A stretch of DNA of 54,651 nt from the NCBI GenBank assembly GCA_033809995.1, contig JAPXKQ010000010.1:1-54651 (forward strand). The letters run 5' to 3'. The stretch is from Paratissierella sp033809995 (lineage in GTDB: Bacteria > Bacillota > Clostridia > Tissierellales > Tissierellaceae). Below, one piece after another: positions 7,664-16,473 of the stretch (its first letter is position 1; each line of letters opens with the position of its first letter). The position numbers and the translations under genes are program-made. The notes beneath the pieces were generated by a model. It did no database searches. It was not told the origin of the DNA and was given only the letters and a program-made list of their open reading frames with translations.

Positions 7664-9061
7664 GAATACCTTATTTTGAATAATCCTAGCTGTTTCTTCA
7701 GCTGTTGCTAAATCATAATAGTAATAGTTATCCAGTTCCTCTCTCAGTAAATATGTTAATTCCAGATTCCCAACCAACACATTTCTCCCTTGGTTCCATC
7801 CATGTATTTGATCTAAGGTAACTTGAATGATTTTTTCCTTTTCTTCTTCATTTGTAAATTTCATCTCAACGCCCCTGCTAACATAGTCATTAATCTCTTG
7901 TTCAAAATTATGTCTAAAATATGTGTAGAAATTTTCAATATTTATTGGAATATTTCCCAAGAACATAAAAGAATAATCTAAGTCGTATCTCTCATCTTCA
8001 AAATCTGATATATCTTTAGCAGATATACAGTATTTTAAAAACTCCCAAGCAAGTTCTCTATTTTTACAATTATTAGAAATAGCATATGTCCCAAGCAAAT
8101 TGCTAAATGGTGCCTTCCCTTCACTGCTTAATAATGGTATAGGGTCTTTTGTATTTTGGAATTCAATCATCATCTTTGCCATATCAATAGTATTAGATGT
8201 AAATTCAGCAAACATAAAATCCTCTTTTAAAAAGTCTTCATTCCCCACTGATACCCGAGTAAAATCCCACTCCTGAGTGTCTGGATGATAAACTGTATTC
8301 AGTTTTTTGGTAAGTTTTAAATGCTGGATAAATTCCTCACTATCGAAATTAGCATCTCCAGTTTCAATATCAAAAAAATCAACAGATTCATAGTCGAAAA
8401 ATGAATTTTTTACTATACCAGGCATAAGATAAAATTCATCTGGTGAAGGGTGAGTCTTTTTGACCTTTTCATATATATCAATCATTTCTCCATAACTTAT
8501 ATCTTTATAGCTTTCATAGTCTAAATCTATTTTTTCTGCTAAAGGTTTGCTAGTATACACCATATCATAGTGAAATGATAAAGGCATAGCATACAATCCG
8601 CCCTCGTACTCCATAGCTTCAAATATATTGGTATAATAGTCAGATTTATTAAACTCAGGGTCGTTATCCATAAAATCATATAAATTGACTAATAAACCAC
8701 TTTGAGCTTTATGATTTATATCCAAAGCGCTTAAATCTATTAAATCAGTTGCTGTGCCGCTTAATAAGTCTATAGCTATTCTATACATATATTGAGCTTT
8801 ATTATCTTCCTGTCGTTCCACTATAATCTCCACATTAGGGTGCATGTCCATAAATTTTTCTGCCAATATATCGATATATCCATCAAAAACAGTTGATACT
8901 GTCAATGTTCCACTTAATTCATTATTGTCTTTTATCACTGGCAGATTGTTGTCTTCTAGAGTTGAAAGGTTATTATCTGTTTTTATATCATTTGAGCATC
9001 CAGATAGCATAATCACAACTATACAGATTACAATAACCTTCCGTATTATTTTATATTTCAA
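7646..9061 (-). CDS. Extracellular solute-binding lipoprotein, copy 1 (family 1-type)
   Basis: The 471-residue product starts at a TTG (the frame is closed by a TAA two codons upstream, so no other start is possible) with a GGAG ribosome site unusually far away. The signal ends in lipobox MLSGC. The mature protein matches copy 2 along its length: GTLTVSTVFDGYIDILAEKF, TDLIDLSALDIN, LLVNLYDFMD, LAWEFLKYCIS and the tail YYYYDLATAEETARIIQNKV. It is the first gene of the binding protein-binding protein-permease unit. The divergence between copies suggests different ligands or an old duplication. Confidence 0.88.
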   Translation of the reverse strand: MKYKIIRKVIVICIVVIMLSGCSNDIKTDNNLSTLEDNNLPVIKDNNELSGTLTVSTVFDGYIDILAEKFMDMHPNVEIIVERQEDNKAQYMYRIAIDLLSGTATDLIDLSALDINHKAQSGLLVNLYDFMDNDPEFNKSDYYTNIFEAMEYEGGLYAMPLSFHYDMVYTSKPLAEKIDLDYESYKDISYGEMIDIYEKVKKTHPSPDEFYLMPGIVKNSFFDYESVDFFDIETGDANFDSEEFIQHLKLTKKLNTVYHPDTQEWDFTRVSVGNEDFLKEDFMFAEFTSNTIDMAKMMIEFQNTKDPIPLLSSEGKAPFSNLLGTYAISNNCKNRELAWEFLKYCISAKDISDFEDERYDLDYSFMFLGNIPINIENFYTYFRHNFEQEINDYVSRGVEMKFTNEEEKEKIIQVTLDQIHGWNQGRNVLVGNLELTYLLREELDNYYYYDLATAEETARIIQNKVFTYLNE

Positions 9062-9165
9062 TTTGGCTTACAGCTCCTTTCTCTGTATTTACACAAATCT
9101 GTCTGAGTCATTAATAATTATCCATTTGTTAAATGAAACATGCTTCCGATGGTGTGCCCATGGAA

Positions 9166-9540
9166 TCACTTTGCTTGTCTTTGTATAAAGATAAAACCCC
9201 AAATAAGACCAATCAGGATTGAAAAAAACCAAACGGCTCCCCATATTATCCAAGCATTATTTATTCGCCCTCCACCTGGATCTATGTCATCAGTATTAAA
9301 TATCATAGCAAGAATGAATCCACCCATATATCCTACAACAGTGGCTACTGGAATTGTTCGATTTCCAAATATAATAGCAATAACTATTATAGCAATACTT
9401 AACATAGCAAGTAGATTTGTCCACTGTTTCATACCGTGCATTTCAAAAAAAGAAAATCTGAACAGCCAATGTGCGACACCAAGTAACCCAATCATACTAA
9501 TTCCCCACATAGTTTTATTTTTTGCATTTATCCGCCTCAT
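9166..9540 (-). CDS. Four-helix membrane protein of unknown function
   Basis: The 124-residue protein is almost wholly hydrophobic with four predicted membrane segments (about 10-28, 41-60, 66-83, 98-118) and a small conserved-looking loop FNTDDIDPGGGRINNAW between the third and fourth. I do not recognise a family. A GAGAAGAG-type ribosome site precedes the ATG. It stands between the sugar importer and the secreted-protein genes, 104 bases upstream of the binding-protein gene, and could be read with it or alone. Confidence 0.7.
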   Translation of the reverse strand: MRRINAKNKTMWGISMIGLLGVAHWLFRFSFFEMHGMKQWTNLLAMLSIAIIVIAIIFGNRTIPVATVVGYMGGFILAMIFNTDDIDPGGGRINNAWIIWGAVWFFSILIGLIWGFIFIQRQAK

Positions 9541-9737
9541 AATTCTCTTCTCACTCTTTCCTTTTTTCTATGAGCATACATAATAAACTACTGATCTACA
9601 TAATATAAAGAATGTGCAACCAAATATAATTAAATTTATTCATTAACCTCACTAATTTTTATTTTATCTGATGGTCTAAAAACAATCCGTACCACACACT
9701 TATCTACTAATATCTCCTGACTTCATATTAAATCTAT

Positions 9738-10847
9738 CTACTTCTTTTTATATTCTAAAGAATTATCTAAGAAATTGTACCTTACAATTACATTTTCGAT
9801 TATATCCATATAATTATAGGCAAGATTTGCCTCAAACTCTACTGTATTGTTATCAACCCATTTTAAAGTATGACCCCAGCTATACCCTCCATCTGGATAG
9901 GTGTTATTGTAATCCTTATTATCCATCGCTACTTTTTCTATGGCCATCTTCATGATTTCAGGGCTGACTTTCCAAGTATTTAAATCAATAATATTGAATG
10001 AACTGCTTCTTCTAGAAGATGTTTGTACAGCTATTTTATCGTTGTTTGGAGAAAGTTTAATTGATTCAGTCATATCAATATACGCTTGTGGTTCATTAAA
10101 TGAATGTAGCTTTGATAATTTATCATTATTGATTATCCATAATTCATTATAGCTTCCATAGTCAGAATAATCATTAAAAAGTGCAAAGATTTTAATACCA
10201 TCCATGGCATTTACTATATATGGACTATCAAACTTCTTACTTAGTATGCTTATGGCAAATTCCGCACCTTTTTTAAGTGTATTATTGTTACTCTTTAAAA
10301 ATGGTGTGATTTCAGCTATTGCACGATTTCTTATATCATCATGATTGTAGAATTCAACAAGCCTATTTATGCAATAATATTGACTATAGACATTTGTTGA
10401 TTTTAATCCTTTAAACAGTACCTCTGCACCATATTTTTCAATAAAGTAATCTGTCTTCTCCATAATCTCATCATCTATATGTCTCCAATATATATCAAGC
10501 CCTGTATACTCTTCTGGTATAGTAACTAAATTATCCCAAAATTCATCAATTTCAGTGTCATATATCTTAACTTGTTTCAAATCCTTATCCCATTTGACTA
10601 CCTTATTAAATGATTCAGCAACTGCTCGAATTGGCACATAAGTGGTGCCACCTAAAATAAATGGTTCTACAATATTCCCATTGGCATCTTTTGTTTCTAT
10701 TTCCTTACCATTTAAGAGAATTTTTATATTGTCATAAATTACAGTTATACTTGTGCCCATCGCAGTAGCAAAAACACTACCTGCCAGTACCATCATTACT
10801 AAAGCGAAAATAATTCCTGATAAGAATCCCTTCCATTGCTTAAACAT
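9738..10847 (-). CDS. Secreted protein with copper-amine-oxidase-like stalk domain
   Basis: An N-terminal signal or anchor (about residues 8-28) is followed by a copper amine oxidase N-terminal-like domain (about 33-92), seen as ITVIYDNIKILLNGKEI, GGTTYVPIRAVAE and VVKWDKDLKQVKIY. This stalk module is common in Clostridia surface proteins and is not an oxidase. Residues 100-215 look helical and HEAT-like (KGLKSTNVYSQYYCINRL), and the rest resembles beta-propeller blades (ESIKLSPNNDKIAVQTSSRR). GGGAGGT precedes the ATG. It is one of several extracytoplasmic proteins downstream of the two-component system, which hints at envelope sensing or repair; that is inference. Confidence 0.8.
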   Translation of the reverse strand: MFKQWKGFLSGIIFALVMMVLAGSVFATAMGTSITVIYDNIKILLNGKEIETKDANGNIVEPFILGGTTYVPIRAVAESFNKVVKWDKDLKQVKIYDTEIDEFWDNLVTIPEEYTGLDIYWRHIDDEIMEKTDYFIEKYGAEVLFKGLKSTNVYSQYYCINRLVEFYNHDDIRNRAIAEITPFLKSNNNTLKKGAEFAISILSKKFDSPYIVNAMDGIKIFALFNDYSDYGSYNELWIINNDKLSKLHSFNEPQAYIDMTESIKLSPNNDKIAVQTSSRRSSSFNIIDLNTWKVSPEIMKMAIEKVAMDNKDYNNTYPDGGYSWGHTLKWVDNNTVEFEANLAYNYMDIIENVIVRYNFLDNSLEYKKK

Positions 10848-10944
10848 TTATATTACCTCCCTTATAAATGTGTTTTTCATCCTTAAACTACTCTTGCCAT
10901 CTCCACCTTATTCTTCTTCTCTTATTCATTCTATTATTTCTCCC

Positions 10945-12021
10945 TTATCTTCCTATGATAAAATCAGACATATCCGTTTTTTCCCATTCAATCCCATTAG
11001 GGGAAACATTGGAGTATAAAGTGATTATATCATTTTTATCAATAACAACTTTTAAATCAAAATTCATTTCCTTAGGCTCTAAATATTCATCGTACATTTG
11101 CTGATAATTTTTATTACCGCTTTCCTTTGCTTGTTTAATATATTCTACGGTATCTGGGTCTTTATCATAGTTTTTATAAATTATCTTATAAAAAAATGTA
11201 GCTTCTATACTCTCATCAATATTTTTTTCCACATAATTTGAAATCTGAAAATCTAAAAGTTCATAGTAAGGGGAGAAAACAGCAATAGATTCTTCTTTCA
11301 TGTATTCATTTATTCTATCATAGGCTTTATCCATTTCTTTTTCAAAGCGCATCCACTTCCCATTCATATAAATATCAATGCTATTTTCGTCTACAAACTG
11401 ATATTCATATCCACTACCAAAATTAGATTGATTATCTTGAGTAGGTTTTTCAAAGGGTTCTACCGTTGAAGTTATTTCCCCGTCCATTACCCCACATCTT
11501 CCGCTAATATCACTTTCTTTTCCAGTGTCTAAATATAACTTGCCCTTGATCATTACCATTGGTATTAAATCAGCTAATTCTTGTTTTGTATTTTTCTTTT
11601 GATTTAAGGGTTCAATATAAGGTAGAAAATCGAGGAGCCCTTTTTTTATTTCATAAACTCCAATATATGGTTGTTCAATATACCATTTTGAATTTTTATT
11701 GTAAATATATGATGGATACAACCTATCTTCTTTTGTGTTAAAATTAATTGTAATATATTCTCTTATCATTGGTCTTTCATGGGCTGTAATTATTCTTGTA
11801 GGTTTAGTATTTGAAATAATTTTTAATATTTCTACGATTTCCCCATCATCTATATACTTTACCATAGTATTTTCTTTTTCTATTTCTATAGCATAAACTT
11901 CATTTTCCATAGGCAGTTCAATAGGTTTAGCTAACGGGAAAATATTCATATAAAGAATTAATGCACCAATAATCACAATAAAAATAAAAAATATTACCAT
12001 ACACATTATTATTTTCCTCAA
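10945..12021 (-). CDS. Membrane-anchored extracellular protein of a Clostridia family (DUF5301-like N-terminus)
   Basis: The protein (358 residues, TTG start after GGGGG) has an N-terminal anchor (about 4-26), then a segment (ELPMENEVYAIEIEKENT... and KPTRIITAHERP) of DUF5301 type. A middle domain follows with the pattern MIKGKLYLDTGKES then SGRCGVMDGEITSTVE and YQFVDENSIDIYMNGKWM. I recall the middle pattern from uncharacterised secreted proteins of Clostridia. The C-terminal 120 residues are charged and mixed alpha/beta. Function is unknown. A candidate promoter lies about 110-140 bases upstream, giving a long leader. Confidence 0.72.
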   Translation of the reverse strand: MRKIIMCMVIFFIFIVIIGALILYMNIFPLAKPIELPMENEVYAIEIEKENTMVKYIDDGEIVEILKIISNTKPTRIITAHERPMIREYITINFNTKEDRLYPSYIYNKNSKWYIEQPYIGVYEIKKGLLDFLPYIEPLNQKKNTKQELADLIPMVMIKGKLYLDTGKESDISGRCGVMDGEITSTVEPFEKPTQDNQSNFGSGYEYQFVDENSIDIYMNGKWMRFEKEMDKAYDRINEYMKEESIAVFSPYYELLDFQISNYVEKNIDESIEATFFYKIIYKNYDKDPDTVEYIKQAKESGNKNYQQMYDEYLEPKEMNFDLKVVIDKNDIITLYSNVSPNGIEWEKTDMSDFIIGR

Positions 12022-12134
12022 AATCTAACCCCCATCCTTAAGTATTTAAGTCACAATTTTATACTGATGCACTTTATGTAAATATCACTTTTCTACAACC
12101 CACCCTGAATTTGTAAAGACTGTACATTGATATT

Positions 12135-12164
12135 ATTATATAATTCATTGCACAGTCAATTCAA
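12135..12164 (-). promoter_or_regulatory. Candidate promoter for the 10945-12021 gene
   Basis: TTGAAT (12159-12164) and TATAAT (12135-12140) with an 18-base spacer on the minus strand. The leader to the TTG start at 12021 would be about 107 bases. The rest of the 258-base gap up to 12280 shows nothing else I can support. Confidence 0.5.
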
Positions 12165-12280
12165 CATAGTATCAAAACTTAATACAACAATCAAAACTAT
12201 TATAGTAATCCCCTATAATCTTATAGCCAATAACGCATCTAGTATATTTCATATATTATCCTTAATTACTGTAATTTCAT

Positions 12281-13429
12281 TTATAAAATATTTCCTATGG
12301 AATCTTCTTCTATTTTATTTATTCTTTCATTTAGCTTTTCTGGGTCATCGTGGAAAAATAATGCTACCATTCTTTTACTTCCATATAAAAATTCAATCTC
12401 TACATACCTATCTTCAGCCTTGTATATAAGATATAAGCTTTTGCTAGTTACGTTATATTTCAATAAGTTATTAGGCTTTCGGATATAAGCCTTAAGAAAT
12501 TCTATATTTTTTATATTCAGCTTATCCATTAGAACTTCTTCTGCTATTTTTTTATGTTCCTCTATATTATTTAGATTGGTCTCTGCTGCTCCCTCTCTTT
12601 CTGCCTTCTGGTTACTATAAAATGAATCCACATAAACTACCTTGCCATCATAAATATCAATTTTTGAAAAGTATGTCCAATATAGTTTTTCCTGTTCTCT
12701 TAAAGTATCCAAGTTTTTAGGTAGAACCATAACGCTCCAATAATTTTTATCGTTAGATCCAGTTGCATCAAAATTACATGTGATTTCCATGCTATCAAGC
12801 TCTACATCGTATACCTTCTCAATAGTATCTTTAGCTAACCTTATAGCTTCTTCTTCTGAAATTCTGATATCTGTACTTTCCATAACTTCCTGAATATGGG
12901 ATCTCCAGAATTTAGCAAATGCTATATCGAGTTTTGCGTCAAAATCTATGATTTGAAGGAGCTGTTCATCTGTCATTTCTGCCTCGGCATAATAATATGT
13001 TTCGTTTTCTGGATTATAATATGGCTTTCCAAGATTTTCTCCTATTGGCAGTGTTTTTTCACTCTTTATCATGCCCTTACTAAATTTCTTTCTCAACTCC
13101 ATCATTCTCTCTGATTCAGTATCTGTAAGTTCTCTATTAGATAGCCCAATTACTTCTCTAGAATTTTGTAACAAAAGAACAATCTCATCGAAGATTTTTT
13201 CTTCTTCCTCTGTCATGGTAATGATATCTTCTATCTTAGTCGCAGCTTGGTTGTTTTCTGCCACAAGATATGGTAATTCAAAAGAATTTACCTCCAATTC
13301 TTTACCGGCTTTATCTATTCCTTTAAGCTGGATGTTTTCAGCCAATACAGGAAAGGTGATTGCCGATATTAAAAATAATACTCCAATGATAATAAAAAAG
13401 CTTCCTTTCTGATTCTTAATTTTCTTCAT
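12281..13429 (-). CDS. Secreted protein with PepSY/YcdB-like segment, unknown function
   Basis: The 382-residue protein starts with a clear signal peptide (KKIKNQKGSFFIII..., cleavage likely near AFPVLAEN at about residue 30). Residues about 185-270 have the PepSY-type pattern ISEEEAIRLAKDTIEKVY, then YWSVMVLPKN and YFSKIDIYDGKVVYVDSF, a fold often found in secreted inhibitors or regulators of peptidases. The first half is charged and helical. GGGGTG precedes the ATG. It is the first gene after the histidine kinase on the same strand and has an 11-base-spaced direct repeat in its upstream region, so it is a plausible target of that two-component system. Confidence 0.75.
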   Translation of the reverse strand: MKKIKNQKGSFFIIIGVLFLISAITFPVLAENIQLKGIDKAGKELEVNSFELPYLVAENNQAATKIEDIITMTEEEEKIFDEIVLLLQNSREVIGLSNRELTDTESERMMELRKKFSKGMIKSEKTLPIGENLGKPYYNPENETYYYAEAEMTDEQLLQIIDFDAKLDIAFAKFWRSHIQEVMESTDIRISEEEAIRLAKDTIEKVYDVELDSMEITCNFDATGSNDKNYWSVMVLPKNLDTLREQEKLYWTYFSKIDIYDGKVVYVDSFYSNQKAEREGAAETNLNNIEEHKKIAEEVLMDKLNIKNIEFLKAYIRKPNNLLKYNVTSKSLYLIYKAEDRYVEIEFLYGSKRMVALFFHDDPEKLNERINKIEEDSIGNIL

Positions 13430-13470
13430 AATATAACACCCCTTTTTTTCTTAATACTACCAATAAGTTT

Positions 13471-13502
13471 TTATAAAGATGTTATAAACTTGTTACCAAG
13501 TT
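13471..13502 (-). promoter_or_regulatory. Candidate response-regulator site upstream of the 12281-13429 gene
   Basis: On the minus strand two identical TTTATAA heptamers (13482-13488 and 13471-13477) are spaced 11 bases start to start, the spacing preferred by OmpR/PhoB-type regulators. Overlapping the first is a palindrome AACTTGGTAACAAGTT (13487-13502). An OmpR-type regulator is encoded two genes upstream. Confidence 0.4.
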
Positions 13503-13528
13503 GTAAATTTTAAGTCTTTATATTATTA

Positions 13529-13664
13529 AAAGAGGAGATTTCTCCACTTCGGTCGAAATGACACTTTCAGTGTTGAACTGTTACCTGTTAGTTCTTATCT
13601 CTCACCTTTTCACACTTCGTTACCTTTTTCAATTGTGCATTGTGAACTGTGAACTGTGAATTGT
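13529..13664. repeat. Composite intergenic repeat, copy R1
   Basis: It holds a half copy of the hairpin module (AGAGGAGATTTCTCCACTTC then GGTCGAAATGACAC, 13529-13563) and a block of heptamers (GTGCATT, GTGAACT, GTGAACT, GTGAATT at 13630-13664). The heptamer block ends 2 bases before the histidine kinase stop codon. The same words recur at R2-R5. Confidence 0.8.
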
Positions 13665-13665
13665 A

Positions 13666-14988
13666 TTATAAGGTTATATAAAATTTCGTTCCGATACCTT
13701 TTTCACTTTTAACTTCTATATTTCCATTATGTAAATCTACAATCTTCTTACATAAGCTTAAGCCTAAACCAGCGCCTTTATAAATTGCAGACCTATTTTT
13801 ATCCGATTTATAAAAGGGATCAAAGATATAAGGCAGATCTTTACCATCTATTCCTTGCCCTTGATCTGATATTTCAATGATTGTTTTATCTTCTTTAGAG
13901 TATACCGCTATCTCAATCTTAGTATTATCCTTTGAAGCATTGATAGCATTATCTATCAAATTTGTCAGTACAACTAAAATTAAATGCTCATCTGCATAAA
14001 AGTACTCTGATTCAATTTGTACTTTAAAATCTATTTTCTTTGCTTTTAATTTTTGAAACTCTATTTTCCTTATCGTATCAAATATTTCATATGAATTTAA
14101 CTTATCTATCTTTAAACTTTCTTTTTTCAATGTCATCAAATCAAACATTTTATCGATAAGCTGTCTTAAACGATTGGTTTCCTCATTGATATGATTCAAT
14201 GCCACTAGTCTATCTTCCTCGGTAGCATTTGTTCTCATAAGATACTCACTGAATCCTTGGATACTTGTAAGGGGTGTCCTCATTTCATGGGTCAAATTAT
14301 CCAAGAGCCATTGTTTTTGAATTGAACTTTCTCTGATGGCTTCCATATTTTCATTTAATAAGTCAAGCATTACATTAAACTTCATACTAAGCTCTCCTAC
14401 TTCATCATTGGCTGTTATAGGAATCTTTTCTTTTGAATTTTCAAATATTATCTCCTCTGTCTTATCGATTAAATTATCTAAAGGCTTGAAAATCCTACCG
14501 ATTACAAACATTAGTATAAAAACTAATATTCCGGAGAGAAGCAAAAATGTTTTTATAAAGAAACTATTCCATCTTTTTTGTAGAGCATAAATATCTTGAA
14601 AGCTTTTTTTGAAAACAAGAGAAATACTTTCAAAAGGTTCGTTAAATTTATTTTGAATTATAATGCTTCCATCTTCTGTATCAAGGTATATACTATCGCC
14701 ACCGCCATCACTATAATCTAAGCTGATATCTTGAGTTATATAATATTTTTTATAAATCTCAATAATTGAAATTAAACTCTCATTATTATAAGTTCCGCCT
14801 CTTGCCTGCAAGTCTTTTGCATAATTTTCAATACTATTTATGATAAAATTCATTTCATTTACTGCTGAATTTATTTCTCTTTCCATAAATAAAGAATTAT
14901 ACTGGCTAATGGCTATACCTGCTACAATATTTATGGTGATGATGAATATTAATACAGTAACTAGAATTAATTTATATTTAATTTTCAT
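13666..14988 (-). CDS. Two-component sensor histidine kinase
   Basis: The 440-residue membrane kinase has a first membrane helix (7-27), an extracellular sensor region of about 110 residues, a second helix (about 143-165), a HAMP linker, the phosphoacceptor box LLDNLTHEMRTPLTSIQGF (H near 234), N box NLIDNAINAS, G1 DQGQGIDGKDLPYIFDPF and G2 GAGLGLSLCKKI. It would autophosphorylate and pass phosphate to the regulator encoded immediately upstream; the genes overlap by 4 bases (ATGA), so they are translationally coupled. The extracellular part is not a family I recognise. Envelope protein genes downstream are candidate targets. Confidence 0.93.
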   Translation of the reverse strand: MKIKYKLILVTVLIFIITINIVAGIAISQYNSLFMEREINSAVNEMNFIINSIENYAKDLQARGGTYNNESLISIIEIYKKYYITQDISLDYSDGGGDSIYLDTEDGSIIIQNKFNEPFESISLVFKKSFQDIYALQKRWNSFFIKTFLLLSGILVFILMFVIGRIFKPLDNLIDKTEEIIFENSKEKIPITANDEVGELSMKFNVMLDLLNENMEAIRESSIQKQWLLDNLTHEMRTPLTSIQGFSEYLMRTNATEEDRLVALNHINEETNRLRQLIDKMFDLMTLKKESLKIDKLNSYEIFDTIRKIEFQKLKAKKIDFKVQIESEYFYADEHLILVVLTNLIDNAINASKDNTKIEIAVYSKEDKTIIEISDQGQGIDGKDLPYIFDPFYKSDKNRSAIYKGAGLGLSLCKKIVDLHNGNIEVKSEKGIGTKFYITL

Positions 14989-15641
14989 TTGTTTACCTCA
15001 AATCTATAACCCATTTTATAAACAGTTTTAATAATATCGTCAAAGTCTAATTTTTTACGCAACTTCATAATATGAACATCCACAGTCCTACTATCACCTG
15101 TAAAATCATAACCCCATACAAGTTCTAGTAGCTTCTCCCTTGACAATGCTACATTCCTATTTATGACAAGGGTTTCCAGTAAACTATATTCCAAAAGAGT
15201 TAAATCTACTTCTCTATCAGATTTTAAGACTTTATGTTCTTTTAATTTAATCTCTACATCTTTTATTTTTATATTATCTTGAGCATCTTCATCTTTTAAT
15301 GCGACCTTTACCCTAGCAATCAATTCTAACATTTCAAATGGCTTTACTATATAATCATAGGCTCCAAGATTAAAAGCTTCCAATTTATCTTTTAACCCAC
15401 CTTTTGCGGTAATAAGAATTACTTTAGTATTTTCGCTTATATTTGATTTCAACAAATCCATACCGCTAATTCCAGGCAACATTATGTCTAGTAAAATCAA
15501 ATCAAACTTATCCCTTTCTATCATTTCTGCAGCCATATTGCCATTAAATGCCTTTTCACATTCATATCCTATAACAGAAAGATTCATTGCAATTAGATCG
15601 TTTATAGACCTATCATCTTCAACTATTAGAATCCTTGCCAC
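14985..15641 (-). CDS. OmpR/PhoB-family response regulator
   Basis: The 218-residue protein has an N-terminal receiver (MARILIVEDDRSINDLIAMN, phosphoacceptor D in LILLDIMLPGISGMD, conserved K in DYIVKPFEM) and a C-terminal winged-helix DNA-binding domain with the typical VWGYDFTGDSRTVDVHIMKL. The start is a GTG 5 bases after a long GGGGGG ribosome site. It is cotranscribed with its kinase. Likely DNA targets are direct repeats with 11-base spacing such as the one upstream of the 12281-13429 gene. Confidence 0.95.
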   Translation of the reverse strand: MARILIVEDDRSINDLIAMNLSVIGYECEKAFNGNMAAEMIERDKFDLILLDIMLPGISGMDLLKSNISENTKVILITAKGGLKDKLEAFNLGAYDYIVKPFEMLELIARVKVALKDEDAQDNIKIKDVEIKLKEHKVLKSDREVDLTLLEYSLLETLVINRNVALSREKLLELVWGYDFTGDSRTVDVHIMKLRKKLDFDDIIKTVYKMGYRFEVNK

Positions 15642-15822
15642 TTTCTGTCCCCCCTTTCTTTAGTTCTCACTCTTTTATTCCTATGATCTAAAAAATTCAT
15701 ATTACATGGATGCTAGATTTGCTAACAGGTTATCACTTATTACAATTATAGACAACCCCAAAAAAGAAAAAGTCCATCGGTCATAGATTGACACATAGGC
15801 TTCTCCTCTTTTATTTCTATAT

Positions 15823-15962
15823 TTATTCAGTTTCTTCTATATGTAAAAAATTTAACCATAAACTAATGAGCAAAGATCGCTTCTCGAATGTTTCTAATAG
15901 GTCTACATTTCCGCAATCTCAACATCACCAAGTGTATCAAAAACTGAAATAATCTTAAGCAT
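15823..15962 (-). pseudogene. Frameshifted coding fragment in the 15642-15986 gap
   Basis: Reading the minus strand from 15962 gives MLKIISVFDTLGDVEIAEM then a stop; shifting frame by one at about 15903 continues as NVDLLETFEKRSLLISLWLN and on to a stop at 15823. The codon pattern looks protein-like across the shift, so this may be the tail of a decayed gene. No ribosome site precedes it and I recognise no family. The rest of this gap (15642-15822) is plain A/T-rich sequence. Confidence 0.3.
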
Positions 15963-15986
15963 TAAATGATATACAATAAAAAACAA

Positions 15987-16265
15987 CTAACTCTGGCAAA
16001 TCTTATAGTAGAATATAAATAAACAATATACTAAAAATATAATTAATGCTATTGCAAGAGCTCTATAAAGGGTATCAGATATTAGAAATAAAGAGAAAAT
16101 TAAACCAACCAATATGGATATATATATAAGTGTAAAAAGGGTAATTAATATATTTTTAGTAATCTTACTTGTATTTATATCTTTAACTTTTTCTGCTGTT
16201 CTTTCAGGTGATATTAATGTTAGTGTGATATCAAATATAACTTCTAATAATTCTACAATAACCAT
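15987..16265 (-). CDS. Small two-helix membrane protein, unknown function
   Basis: The 92-residue protein has an amphipathic N-terminus (VIVELLEVIFDITLTLISP), a short basic/acidic loop (ERTAEKVKDINTSK) and two strong membrane helices (about 39-60 and 64-87). An excellent AGGAGGTGT ribosome site lies upstream of the ATG, which argues it is real despite its size. I recognise no family. It stands alone between the two-component system and the next hypothetical gene, on the same strand as both. Confidence 0.65.
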   Translation of the reverse strand: MVIVELLEVIFDITLTLISPERTAEKVKDINTSKITKNILITLFTLIYISILVGLIFSLFLISDTLYRALAIALIIFLVYCLFIFYYKICQS

Positions 16266-16473
16266 TACACACCTCCTAAAATTTATTATAGATTCCGCAA
16301 CACTACTTAAAACTTTTGCATCTTTAATAGCCCCAAAATTAATATATTACATTCAATTTTTTGAATTAATTACACTTTTTTCATATTGTCTATTTTAACA
16401 TTTTCTACCACTACAACTTGCTTTAGAAAAAATGTGACATAAAGCCACCTAAGATAATGCCCATAATCTTCCA

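Noticed and set aside
9140..9583. 147-codon open frame on the plus strand
   Set aside because: It lies opposite the four-helix membrane gene, which has a better ribosome site and hydrophobic pattern.
15764..15814. Short 16-codon frame with an AGGAG site (MCQSMTDGLFLFWGCL)
   Set aside because: Too short and without homology or context; probably chance in a decayed region.
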